A DNA stretch of 64,000 nt from Klebsormidium nitens (taxonomy: Eukaryota; Streptophyta; Klebsormidiophyceae; Klebsormidiales; Klebsormidiaceae). How positions within the stretch are numbered: position 1 is the stretch's first letter; every line of letters starts with the position of its first letter. Positions 37,401-46,071 of this stretch are shown here, one piece after another. The position numbers and the translations under genes are program-made. The notes beneath the pieces were generated by a model, which had not been told where the DNA came from, made no database searches, and was given only the letters and a program-made list of their open reading frames with translations. The stretch is taken from contig DF236986.1 of the NCBI GenBank assembly GCA_000708835.1, positions 194,885 through 258,884 on the forward strand, written 5' to 3'.

Positions 37401-39279
37401 CTCGACGACGAGATTGAGGAGCAGGCGCCCGCGCAGATGAGCCGCCGCCCCAGCGCGCGCGTACCGCGCGCGACCGCCGCCGCCGACGAGGAGCAGGCGC
37501 CCGCGAGGACCCTGTCGCGCAAGATCAGCCGCGGGGATGGAGGTGAGAAGCGAGGCGCCATCGCGTTTCAGGAAATCTATTATTTGCAATGTGTTTCCTT
37601 CTCTGTACTTGAATCATTTTCTTAACAGAGTCCTGCTTGAAGGCTTTCTTATGGTGTAGATATCGTGGGCGTTCGATACGGTAGGTGCATTATTGTGAGA
37701 CTCTCGTGTGTTCGAAACGATCACGAACTTGCCGTTTGCAAGGCGTTCTTCTCCAAGATCCTCTCCTTGCTTGTCAAGAAAGGATTTGAGAATCCACTGT
37801 ACTTTTCGAGTCCGTTCAGCAGTATCCGACACCGCACAGAAGTCCAAACTACCACATCCATTGACACGGTCCCGTTTCCATTTCTCAGGTGAGCCCGTGA
37901 GTGAGGAGCGCCTGCAGAAGCGCCCCAGCTACCGCGCCGCGAAGGCGGCCGCGGAGGCCGCCGACGAAGACATGACCGACGCGCCGGCGCCCGCGCTCGC
38001 GCGCCGCCCCAGCGCGCGCGCGCCCGCCGCCGACGCCGACGAGGAGACCGCGCCGGTACGCACCGCTTCTCTGAGGCGCGCCGGGTCCAAGAGCCCAGGG
38101 AACAGCCTGCCTTCCAGCCCCAGCCGCAGGGTTAGCAGGGCTAACTCGCTGAGGGCCCCGGTTAGCGCCTCGGTGCTGCTGTGCGACGCGGACGGCGACA
38201 TGGGCGACTTCTTCCTGGACCAGTTCGCGGCCGTGCCCAACTCCAAGTGCAGCGTCAAGGTGAGGGTTCAGGGTTTTCCAGCTTCATGTTTAAGGGTTTT
38301 GGTTTTAGGGTTTCAAAGCTATCAACGTAGAGAGCTTCCTTGAGCAGCTTTTCAATCGGCTACTGTCCAAAGACGTAGATCTTTTGCTGCTTCTGACTGA
38401 ACTGCGAAGCCCCTTCAACGTAACACAAAGACGTTGATTCCAGTCAAATGTCCGTTCTGGAACGTTCAAAGCCTCGAGTCACTTCCTCGCAACTAGCAAG
38501 CAAAGGGATTGCTGCTGCAATGAAGCATCTGCAACTCGTTCCGTCAAACCGACTACGTTGGAAGCTGCACAATCGCTCCCCCCACTAAAATCCAAACCCC
38601 GCGCGCGCAGGTTGTCGCCACCCCCGACGAGCTGATCGACGCGCTCGCGACCGGGCGCGCGTACGACTTCGTGATGGTGCCCAAGGGCGTCATCACCAGC
38701 GACCCCGAGATCAGCGAGGAGATCCGCGCGCACGCGCAGACGCCGCTCGTCGCGTTCGGGCCCGCGCTCGAGGGCATGGCCGTTGCGGAGGTCAAGGCGC
38801 ACATGTTCGAGCTTGGTGAGCGCGCGCGCTTTCCCATACTGCTCCAAAATAATGGGGAAGAGACGAGCGAACTATATTCTGTGTAGCCGAGAGCTCTCTG
38901 TCTACTGATGGTCTACTAGATCCACCCGATTGAGTCTCATTTACATGAGCGAGTCGACGAAGAAGGAGCTTGCGACCTTCGAATCAAGAGATGCAACTCG
39001 ATTACCTGTACCTCTTCACAAAGACTCAGAGTGACTGAGCCGATTGATTTCGCCCAACGACGCTGCAAGCGCATGACCAACTTGCAGAAGCCTGCCCCCT
39101 CTGCCAGATCAAAGGGTCGCCGCCCTCCGTTCTCCCGATCCCCGAGACTGACCGGTTCTTCCCCCCGTGCAGATGTGGACGATTACATTGGGCTGCCCAA
39201 GAGGGGCCAGGAGTACCCGGTGGAAGACTTGGAGGCCCTGGTGTGGAAGTACAAGAAGGTGGCTGACGACAGCAACTAG
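31440..39279 (+). CDS. ChR: Channelrhodopsin with long tail and degenerate receiver-like domain, 11 exons, 797 aa
   Basis: Exons: 31440-31677, 32644-32787, 33352-33545, 34088-34273, 34911-35132, 35759-35961, 36426-36688, 37282-37542, 37889-38259, 38611-38815 and 39173-39279; 798 codons, every splice phase consistent. Residues matching Chlamydomonas ChR2: Glu87 (E90), Lys90 (K93), Glu94 (E97), Arg118 (R120), counter-ion Glu121 (E123), gate pair Cys126 (C128) and Asp154 (D156), counter-ion Asp250 (D253), and retinal Schiff-base Lys254 (K257). The E101 position is Pro98. These support a functional light-gated cation channel of the plasma or eyespot-type membrane. After helix 7 comes a long cytosolic tail, Gln-rich near 470-480, with repeated RRPSAR motifs, then a receiver-like domain (about 655-797). 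A Klebsormidium channelrhodopsin has been studied electrically; identity with it is likely but unverified. The ATG at 31440 has a good context. Confidence 0.95.
31713..31770 (+). repeat. Short tandem repeat in channelrhodopsin intron 1
   Basis: Two adjacent copies of a ~24-bp unit containing GTCTTAWGTTTGCAGARTGGCT. It has no apparent link to an exon, unlike the junction echoes. Confidence 0.6.
32769..33030 (+). repeat. Four tandem copies of channelrhodopsin exon 2 donor junction
   Basis: The end of exon 2 (TTACCTGCCCTG) and its donor GTGAGCTTCGTAACC begin an array of about 66-bp units at about 32775, 32843, 32908 and 32974. All four carry the exon-end-like TTACSTGYC and GTGAGCTTCG, so four donor-like sites follow each other. 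A weak fifth copy may lie near 33080. The first copy gives the family-conserved TCP-VIL join at residues 125-130. Confidence 0.9.
33900..33985 (+). repeat. Junction echo of channelrhodopsin exon 4 acceptor side
   Basis: About 80 bases including the branch region, acceptor TCACCCGCAG and the first ~36 coding bases (ICIEPYFALPETC versus IYIEAYFTLPETC) precede the real exon by 144 bp. The copy runs straight into GTACCC instead of continuing. The acceptor is as good as the real one. Confidence 0.9.
34330..34412 (+). repeat. Junction echo of channelrhodopsin retinal-lysine exon, lysine missing
   Basis: The last ~60 bases of exon 4 (34206-34273) recur about 138 bp downstream, encoding SYEGSAIGLCIADLL. 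The original continues SK, where K is the retinal lysine; the copy reads GIR. The frame stays open from exon 4 through the intron and the echo to a stop near 34544, so intron retention would give a truncated, elongated product. Confidence 0.88.
34598..34806 (+). repeat. Two junction echoes of channelrhodopsin exon 5 acceptor side
   Basis: The acceptor region of exon 5 (CACCCGGCTC, pyrimidine tract, AG, AACGCGTGGGGCGTGATGCA at 34911) recurs near 34735-34806 and, weaker, near 34600-34665, with a period of about 135-138 bp. The nearer copy keeps a CGCAG acceptor but has an in-frame TAA in the copied exon. Confidence 0.85.
35195..35355 (+). repeat. Two junction echoes of channelrhodopsin exon 5 donor side
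   Basis: The exon 5 end (HHFHFDEDSGMQGAQ plus donor at 35132) recurs near 35205-35262 with the GGGCGCGCAGGTGG junction intact, and near 35310-35355 in decayed form. The period is about 105-125 bp. The better copy has a valid-looking donor. Confidence 0.82.
35612..35705 (+). repeat. Junction echo of channelrhodopsin exon 6 acceptor side
   Basis: About 90 bases, acceptor included, encode VQGQPLAQANEGANSKASLL, 139 bp ahead of the real IQGQPLAQANERANLKASLL. The frame is open across the copy. If this acceptor were used, read-through to exon 6 would add in-frame or shifted sequence depending on splicing. Confidence 0.88.
36280..36345 (+). repeat. Junction echo of channelrhodopsin exon 7 acceptor side
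   Basis: The CTCGCAG acceptor and 38 coding bases (EGPKKDPVASAF) at 36294-36338 are identical or nearly so to 36419-36463, 125 bp away. It is a very recent-looking duplication. Confidence 0.92.
36750..36840 (+). repeat. Junction echo of channelrhodopsin exon 7 donor side
   Basis: The last ~80 bases of exon 7 (from the IDLRDLANNPQLQQQ region to the donor) recur almost unchanged 146 bp downstream, ending GGTGCAG and GTGGGC, again a good donor. The 146-nt offset would shift the frame if that donor replaced the first. Confidence 0.92.
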
Positions 39280-40778
39280 AGGGTGACGCCAGCGTCCTCT
39301 CTCCGGGGAACCAGGACCGGGACCGGAACCGGGGCCGGGACCGGCCCCCGACAGAGATCAAGCCTAGGAGTTGGATTGGCATTCATTTGTTTACAGGAGC
39401 ATGGGCGGATTCGGCAGTGGACAGCCAGAAACTTGAGAGCGACAACGTCGGGGCTCCGCGCGTTTTGCGCGCGAGCGGAACCTGACGTCAGAGCTTCGAC
39501 CGTAGTGCATAGGGATCCCCCAGAGCGGCGGGGTTTAGGGGTTTAGGGGCGAAGCCTCTGGACCCCGCGGCCGCGCCGCTCGTCAACACGAAGCAGATTG
39601 TTCGGAGACGCAACCCGACCGCTTCGCCGCGCCCGACTCACATTTTTATGTAGCGCAGGTTTTAGATAAATACGCAGGGATGAGATATATATTAGTTAAG
39701 CGCTTTTCGGATGACTTGCGAACTATTTGCAAGCTCCAAAACAATGCCAAAGAGCTGAGCTTCAGCGTTGGCGGCAGAGGAACCGAAGGACCTAGCAAGC
39801 TTTGCTTCAGGTAGGGTTTTGTGTGTGCAAAGCAGAGCAACCGAGATCTTTGAAAAGGGGGTCGAGGGCTCTCGATCTATCAAAACATCCGTGGCACGGT
39901 GCTTCAACGGCTTTTCAATTGATTTTAAAGAGCATGACTGATGAAACAAAAGCATTACCATGACTCACGTGTCAAGCCGATTGCATGAACAGCACAATTC
40001 CTTTCCGTGCCTTCTTCCACATGTGACTTCATTGCTCATGCAAGCATCTGGTGATTCGGCTGGAATTGCAACGGCAATGATGTAGCGTCGCATGCCTTTC
40101 CCGATAGTTCCTGCTCTTTGCAACGACGGAGCGGTTGAACAGGCGGCTTTCAGATGGACTCGAGCCTGCTCAACTAGCTTGTGCTTGCGCGCTTTGCAAT
40201 CTCAATTCCATTGCATTCCGGCTCTTGCGCGGTTAGCCGGGCGAAGCAATGAATGTATCGCGTCCTAGGGGCCCTCGGGGCTAATTGGTTGGGCGGAGTG
40301 ACAACCGGAACTAGATATGAAAGGTTTGCATCGGAACATGGATACACACCGCGGGTATGCCGCTTTCACTATGCACTTGCTGACAAATTAGATTACTTAT
40401 ACATTGCTTATAGGCGCCAGGAACGTGCATACACGAGGCAGTCTTCAGGGCCCCCAAATTCTAGAGGCTGGCTCGAACACTCCTAAAAGATCGCCGGAAT
40501 CTCCTGAAGCTAAGATAGCGCCCATTATTCAGGCTCATTGGTTTCTTTCGAACGGATCAAGTGCAAGCTTCCGAATCGTTTTTGTGTCAAAAGCTAGTTC
40601 TTGTGCTTTCGTAAAAGTGCATTCACTTAAACCTCTGCTGCGATTTCTAACCACCGAAGTTCCTTGAAAAACGGGTGACGTTAGGAGTCTGTGATTAGGT
40701 ACAAACCCTTGCTTTGATCCATGAGACCATAGCAGGTTCCTTATGAAAAACCGTGAAAAAGAGAGAAGACATCCTAGC
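39280..40778. other. Intergenic, 3' of channelrhodopsin
   Basis: No gene supported. Two plant telomere-type TTTAGGG units sit at about 39533-39546, probably chance or an interstitial motif. The GC-rich ACCGGGACCGGAACCGG-like run at 39312-39345 is a low-complexity tract in the 3' UTR. Confidence 0.45.
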
Positions 40779-41683
40779 TCATTCTCCACACTTGAAGAAC
40801 TTTAGAACAGCAGTTCCTGTATCGGGCCTTGCTGAGTTCGTACAGTGAACTCCCCCGATGATTCTCCACGTCAAACTCACTGAGCTGACAACCTCGATTG
40901 GCAGTTTTCTATTGCTTACGCCTGCAGCCCAGGCCTCAGGACTGCAGGTGATCTCAAACTCTTGACTTATATATCCACGCAGACTTTGCTGTATTTCCAA
41001 CCTCAAGATCGACTTTGGATGACTCCAAGCTCCGAAGGACATGCTGAGAGCGCGCGCATGGGCCGCCGTGACGTCAGCTCGTGAAACGAAACCCCAGCCA
41101 AGCACTCTCCCAGAATGCGGACCGTCCGTCTTTTCGACGATAAAACCCGCACCGGACAGAGGCAACGCTGCGGAGACCTCTATCGAGCACTCAAACCCGC
41201 ATGTTTCAAGGAACCTCCAGTCCGAGAAGAGGCGTTTGTACCCCCCCATGTAAGCAAGCTGCAGAGCGCTGAGGTTCTCAAGGGGCACTTCAGGCCACGT
41301 GGCTTGGTAAAGCGTTTTCCAGAGGGATTCTCCGGAGCCGAAGTCATTGAAGCCCGGCGGACGCAGCAGGCACGCGCGAGCGCGCGCGCGAGTGCGCGCG
41401 CATCTGGCTGACCGACCGTTCCCAACATCAGGTTGAACAAGGTCGAATCGGTGCAGATGGCGGGTTCCTGGGTGACGTCATCATTTCCAGCTGTAGCGTC
41501 GGCTTGCAGGTCGCTCATGGTTGTGCACTCTAAGATGACGTCAACTTTCTGGTGGTTCGTCTTCTCATGACCTTGCTGAGAAAGCTGTATCAGGTCTCTT
41601 TGAAAGGTCTTCTCATCTGCAAAAGCAGTAGGGCTCGCAGTTGTTCCATGTTCTTTCATGTTACGAGATGTTATTCTTGTCAC
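40779..41683 (-). pseudogene. F-box-like protein, paralogue A, frame broken in the F-box
   Basis: Downstream frame 41288-40779 encodes a 169-aa region (VPLENLSALQL, GGYKRLF, then a domain ending VLKFFKCGE). The upstream frame from 41683 encodes an F-box-like helix ending ARALARACCVRR near 41361. Homology continues as FNDFGSGESLWKTLYQATWP only after a one-base frame change at about 41355, beside a GCGC-rich tract. Paralogue B has the same order, so this is one gene split by an indel, or a sequencing error in the GC tract. The F-box would bind SKP1 in an SCF ubiquitin ligase by family knowledge. F-box assignment rests on the WK-WP-GGYKR pattern and is moderate. Confidence 0.5.
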
Positions 41684-43114
41684 TACGTTTTCTTATGTTA
41701 TGTTGCCCCACATGTATCCCATAAATCTAGGAAGCCCCCACCAGCCCAGTCTCTTACCCCTCCTAGTCTGAAATAATCAGAGAGCAGCCTTTGCTGTGAT
41801 AGAGAGATAATTGGTGCTTTCATCCAGATTCGAGCAGATCAGGTAGTACAACGCAACTACCAGGATTTTCTGCGTCAGAACATCAGCCGAGATTGGGGTA
41901 TCAAATCTGACCCATGTCAACACTGACAACAGATGAGTCTCCGCTGTTCAGCACGTATATATGCCGGCAGATGGCGAGAAGAGGCAAAGCCTTTTGAATA
42001 TTAGAAGCTTCTTTTCCTGACAGACCCAATCTGCTTTGTGTCAAAAAGATCACAATAACAAGCTTACAAGAATTGCGATCAGTCACAAGTAAACAAAAAC
42101 CACAGATGTTCTTTCAAATCACCCTCCTCCATGTTGTCCCGGAAGGCGCTGATGCACGGAGGCGAAGAGTCCTGGCTGTGTGAATGAACCACCGGCATGA
42201 TGGATGGTTGAAGAAACAAGAGTGATGCTCACAGCTTCTCAAGAGCCCTGCCCACCATCCTGCGTTTTTGTCGGCACCGTTGTTTGCGTATCTCTGTGCC
42301 GCATCCTTGAAGTTGAAGACAATCTCTAGAAGTGCCCGCGCGCCGCCGGCCTTTCAGGCGCCGGTGCGACTAAGTGACGTACCCTTCCGGCTGCAAACCC
42401 CGCGCCCGGCCGCGGGCAGCCGCGAGGCGTTACGCGAGGAGATCATGGAGCTCAAGGAACCTACCGTACCGTATGATTGCAAGAGGAGCGTATGACCGTA
42501 TGATCTGGGTTGCATGATTTCTCATTATTCACAAAAGATCGATTTCATTGTGCAACTGTCTTCAGCTTAATTCAGCTGGCATCAGCTAGATAAATAAGCA
42601 TCAGACGTTGAAGATGCCTTCCGGTTCCGGATTCTCTGTTGCGAAAAGACGGCTAATGGTTTGCACATACTATCAACGGACGCGAACCTGCATCTTTGAG
42701 ACTACGTGGAACACATGCTAGTTTTATCATACAAGTCAGCGTGGAGAAAGAGGATGTCCGATCCTAGCAATACTAATGCTTCGCACGCATGTGGTCGTCT
42801 TGAATCAGGAGTCAGCAAAGTTTGACAATCATGCCGTATACGTAGTCGATCGCGGCAGAAGGAATACATGTGGTCGAAAGGATCGACCACATGATTGCTT
42901 TTTCAAAATAAGGCAACTCTTCATTATCTGAGGGAGAGCTAATTTGAACAGGGACTCCCTGAACAGCAAGCTCTTTCCAGGGTCTGCCCGAGGTTCAAGC
43001 AGTACGTCGAAAACAGCTATGCAGCCTTAAGTGCGTCAACGCGAGTCACTCATACACGCGTACCTTTAGTGGATGCTAAACGTATAGGCTGTCTGAATCA
43101 ATCATAGACGGACG
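41684..43114. other. Spacer between F-box-like paralogues
   Basis: No supported gene. A GC-rich patch at 42330-42460 has an open frame (plus strand, ending REALREEIMELKEP-like) that could be a coding exon, but it lacks partner exons or a family match. Confidence 0.4.
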
Positions 43115-43857
43115 TTACTTGTTGCAGCCAAGAAATTGAATGACGCAGTCCTTTGCCTTTGACACAGTCTTAAGGACTCCGCCACCCCGAACACGGATCC
43201 GCATCTTACTACTTGACATGCAGGACATCGTTGAACGCATCCGTTCCTTCTCCAGAGCTTCGGTCCAGTCCTGAAGACTGCACGTCAGCTCATACCGAGC
43301 CTCACGGTGCCCTTGACGGTGCTGCAGCTTCAGTTTGAAGACCACCGGCGAAGCTTTCACTATGTACAGACCCGCCACTGGGAAAGAGTATCGGTGATCA
43401 TGGTTCGTCCATTTCGCACGAAGCCCTTCGTGCTTTTTGGGGTGTTCAAACGCACTCCTGATTTGTGTTTCGGAAACGAATCCCCAGCAAAGCCCCGTTT
43501 CTACAGCAGGGTCATCCTCTTCTTCCACGGTGAACCCCGCCCCGGAAAGCGGTAAGAGAGCCGTTATTTCTTCCGAGCATCCAAAATTTCGCACGCGAAG
43601 GAAGTTCTGGCGCTTCGAGTACATCTTCTTGTAGCCCCCCAAGCGCTCGACAAGACGTGATAGACTATCCAGGGGCACTTCGGGCCACCTTGCTTGGCAG
43701 ATCGCCTTCCAGACGGAAGCCTCAGAACCATACTCGTTGAAAATTCGACAGACACAACAGGCGCGCGCGCATCTTGTTTTCCAAGTCGCGAGAAGAGGGG
43801 AAGTAAGACTGACTGGGAGCAGATTGCCAACCCCTGAGCACCAGCGTTGTTACTCAT
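43115..43857 (-). pseudogene. F-box-like protein, paralogue B, frame broken in the F-box
   Basis: The C-terminal frame runs from about 43830 to 43115 and contains CARACCVCRIFNEYGS, VWKAICQARWPEVPLDSL, GGYKKMY and a tail ending VIQFLGCNK. The likely start (ATG at 43857, MSNNAGAQ) and the AICSQS segment lie in another frame; the two meet at a GATGCGCGCGCGCC dinucleotide tract near 43765. Removing or adding GC units would join them. The C-terminal half is about one-third identical to paralogue A by eye (SGAGF, WGFVS, ELTCS versus EITCS). Both copies breaking at the same GC-rich spot suggests slippage hot spots or base-calling errors rather than two independent deaths. Confidence 0.5.
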
Positions 43858-44766
43858 CCCTAAATCGCTGAAGATGGAGTACTTCTTGGTAAAAACAAAG
43901 CTCTGGAGCTCAAGTTTTAACGCCCGCTTCTCAGTAAACGTCCTGGCCCGAGAGACCTGCAAGATATGTTGGAAACGCGTGTTGGATGCAGCAACTCCCC
44001 TGCGCACAAATTTAACTTGAAGGTCCAAACGCTGCTCTTTGCGTTCACTAGAAAGTAGGTGTTAGCAAAACCTCTGCTTCCCAACATTATTGAAGAGCAG
44101 AATCATCGGCGCTTATTGCTTACGTTAAAACATGGTGTCACAGAGAACCTGTCTGGTTAGCAAGTAGACATCTGATACAATCATTGAAGGAAATCTGACC
44201 GCAAAAGGCGTCCATAAAAGAACGGAGTTCTTGACACTTTGAGGAGCTCCTTCCCTGTGACGTTGTGACGTGTATAGCTTTCAAAGCTTCAGAACGATAC
44301 AAAGACTGACGCAAGAAACAAGAGATTGCCATCATCCAAGCATCTGATGCTGCATTTCTGGCTTCTAAAGATAATGCTGGTATTATGATGTTGCATCTGG
44401 ACGGGGAAGGATTGAAGCTCACTGCATGTGAACAGATTGATCACAGTCGACCTGTGTAGTCTGGTCGACAGAATCATCAGATGCTAAAGAAAGGGGCAAC
44501 ATTGATGTTGATACAGACAAGCTGATTGAAGACATTGGTCAGATGCACTCACCTTCTAGAGTCAACGACCACTATCAAGTCCTCTGCACAAGTCGGTGCC
44601 GCCGCCCTCGTAGCCTTCCAGGCTCTTGGAAGCACCTAAGCAGTACTGTATAAATCGTCGCTGGCGGCCGCCATGATTGAACCCTGACCAAAGGCGTGGC
44701 GCGGCTCAACGTACCGCGGCCGGCCGCCACATACTCCAACATCGTCACCGGCCAGGGTTTCACCGG
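43858..44766. other. Upstream of F-box-like B
   Basis: There is an open minus-strand frame at 44422-44138 (94 aa, Cys- and Ser-rich) with no recognised family and no splice partners that I can place. Otherwise nothing. Confidence 0.35.
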
Positions 44767-44955
44767 ATGAAACTCAAGGAAAATAATAGTAAGCCCAGAT
44801 AATAGTAAGGTAACCGCACTGTGACGGGTAGGGTTAGTATGGTGGTTAGGGTGGGTACGGGTGCGGAGCGGGTGTTTCATTTAAGGTTAGGGTTTTTAGT
44901 GTTAGTCGGAGCTTACTATCTTGGCTTACTATTATCTTTCTTGAGAGTTATCACC
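44766..44955. mobile_element. Complete MITE-like element, about 190 bp
   Basis: The terminal inverted repeats are about 40 bp: ACTCAAGGAAAATAATAGTA inward at the left and its near-inverse ending CTTTCTTGAGAGTTATC at the right. The interior carries GGTTAGGGT-type motifs. There is no open frame. The left half matches 9285-9402, showing that it is dispersed. Confidence 0.82.
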
Positions 44956-46071
44956 ACCGGGCCCCAGGTTGAGTTTCCGATCGGCTAAACCTCGGCCTCG
45001 GGTAACTGCCGCGGCCGCGCTCGCAGCGTTGGCCTGCCCCGGGCCGCCGCCGGGGAAACCGTTCTCTCTGACTGAGATCAATCTTAGCAGGGTTTGCGCA
45101 TCATCTTCTTTGATCTGATCTTAGATCGTGCATATTAGGAAGGACAGCAATTTGAGATCATGGACAGGCTCAAGTTCCTCGATCCAGAATCATTTGCGCG
45201 AATCAAGTGCAATTAAGCTCATGCCTCAGTGAGTGGATAAGCTAGCGGCCACTTATTAAGACAGTACAAGACTAAATAGGACCACGCTAATCATATGCGC
45301 AGCAGCAGCTTGGCAGCTCATGCATGCACATTCGCGCGCAACTATCGTTAAATTTGCATACGGACATACACGATCGTACCGGCCGTATTGCACAAAATAT
45401 ACGCTGTGGCGTCGATAATTTGCGAGCTTAATCTCATGACGATCTTTTTGAATTATCGCGACAAATTCAACAATGGTTATACCATATTGTTGGTTTGCTT
45501 GGGTGATGGCATGTTGGCTCCGGCGAACTACCAATCATGAAGCTAGCTATGAATATGCAGTGCCAAATTGATTAAGTCCGAGTACGTTGATAAAGTTGAT
45601 GATAAATTGCAACAATCCTAGCCGCCGCATGGGGGCAACATGACGTCAGGATCATGCAGTGAGTCGCAAAGCTAAGCAACTGAAGTCAGAACGTGGCAGC
45701 GTTAGCCAGCCATAGGACCGAAGAGGACTGTTAGTGTCACATGACCATGTCCGATCCTGGACAAGCTAGCCTAGAATTTGTCAGGTCAACTGCAGGCCAC
45801 TCTCTAACAACCTGAGACGCGTCAGCTGTCAGAGTCAAGGCAATCGAGGCGGCAGGGCTGCATTGTGAAGACGGCACGCTTTGGGCATTTACTGGGGGTC
45901 AATCCTCACCCTAAGCGGAGCCTTTGCGCACCTCCGCACGGTTAGTTCCTTGTCGATCAGTTTCTAAAGGAGCTGGGGTGCCTCGCAGACTGTGGTTAGT
46001 ACCTCCCTCACCGTTAACCCCAAAATTAGTCACAGTCATTCCCGTTTGCTCAACCGTGTCATCAGTCTACG
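44956..46071. other. Intergenic
   Basis: No supported gene. AT-rich with short open frames only. The right end must include the 3' UTR of the NEN gene. Confidence 0.45.

Noticed and set aside
39533-39553. Telomere array
   Set aside because: Only two TTTAGGG units; no array.
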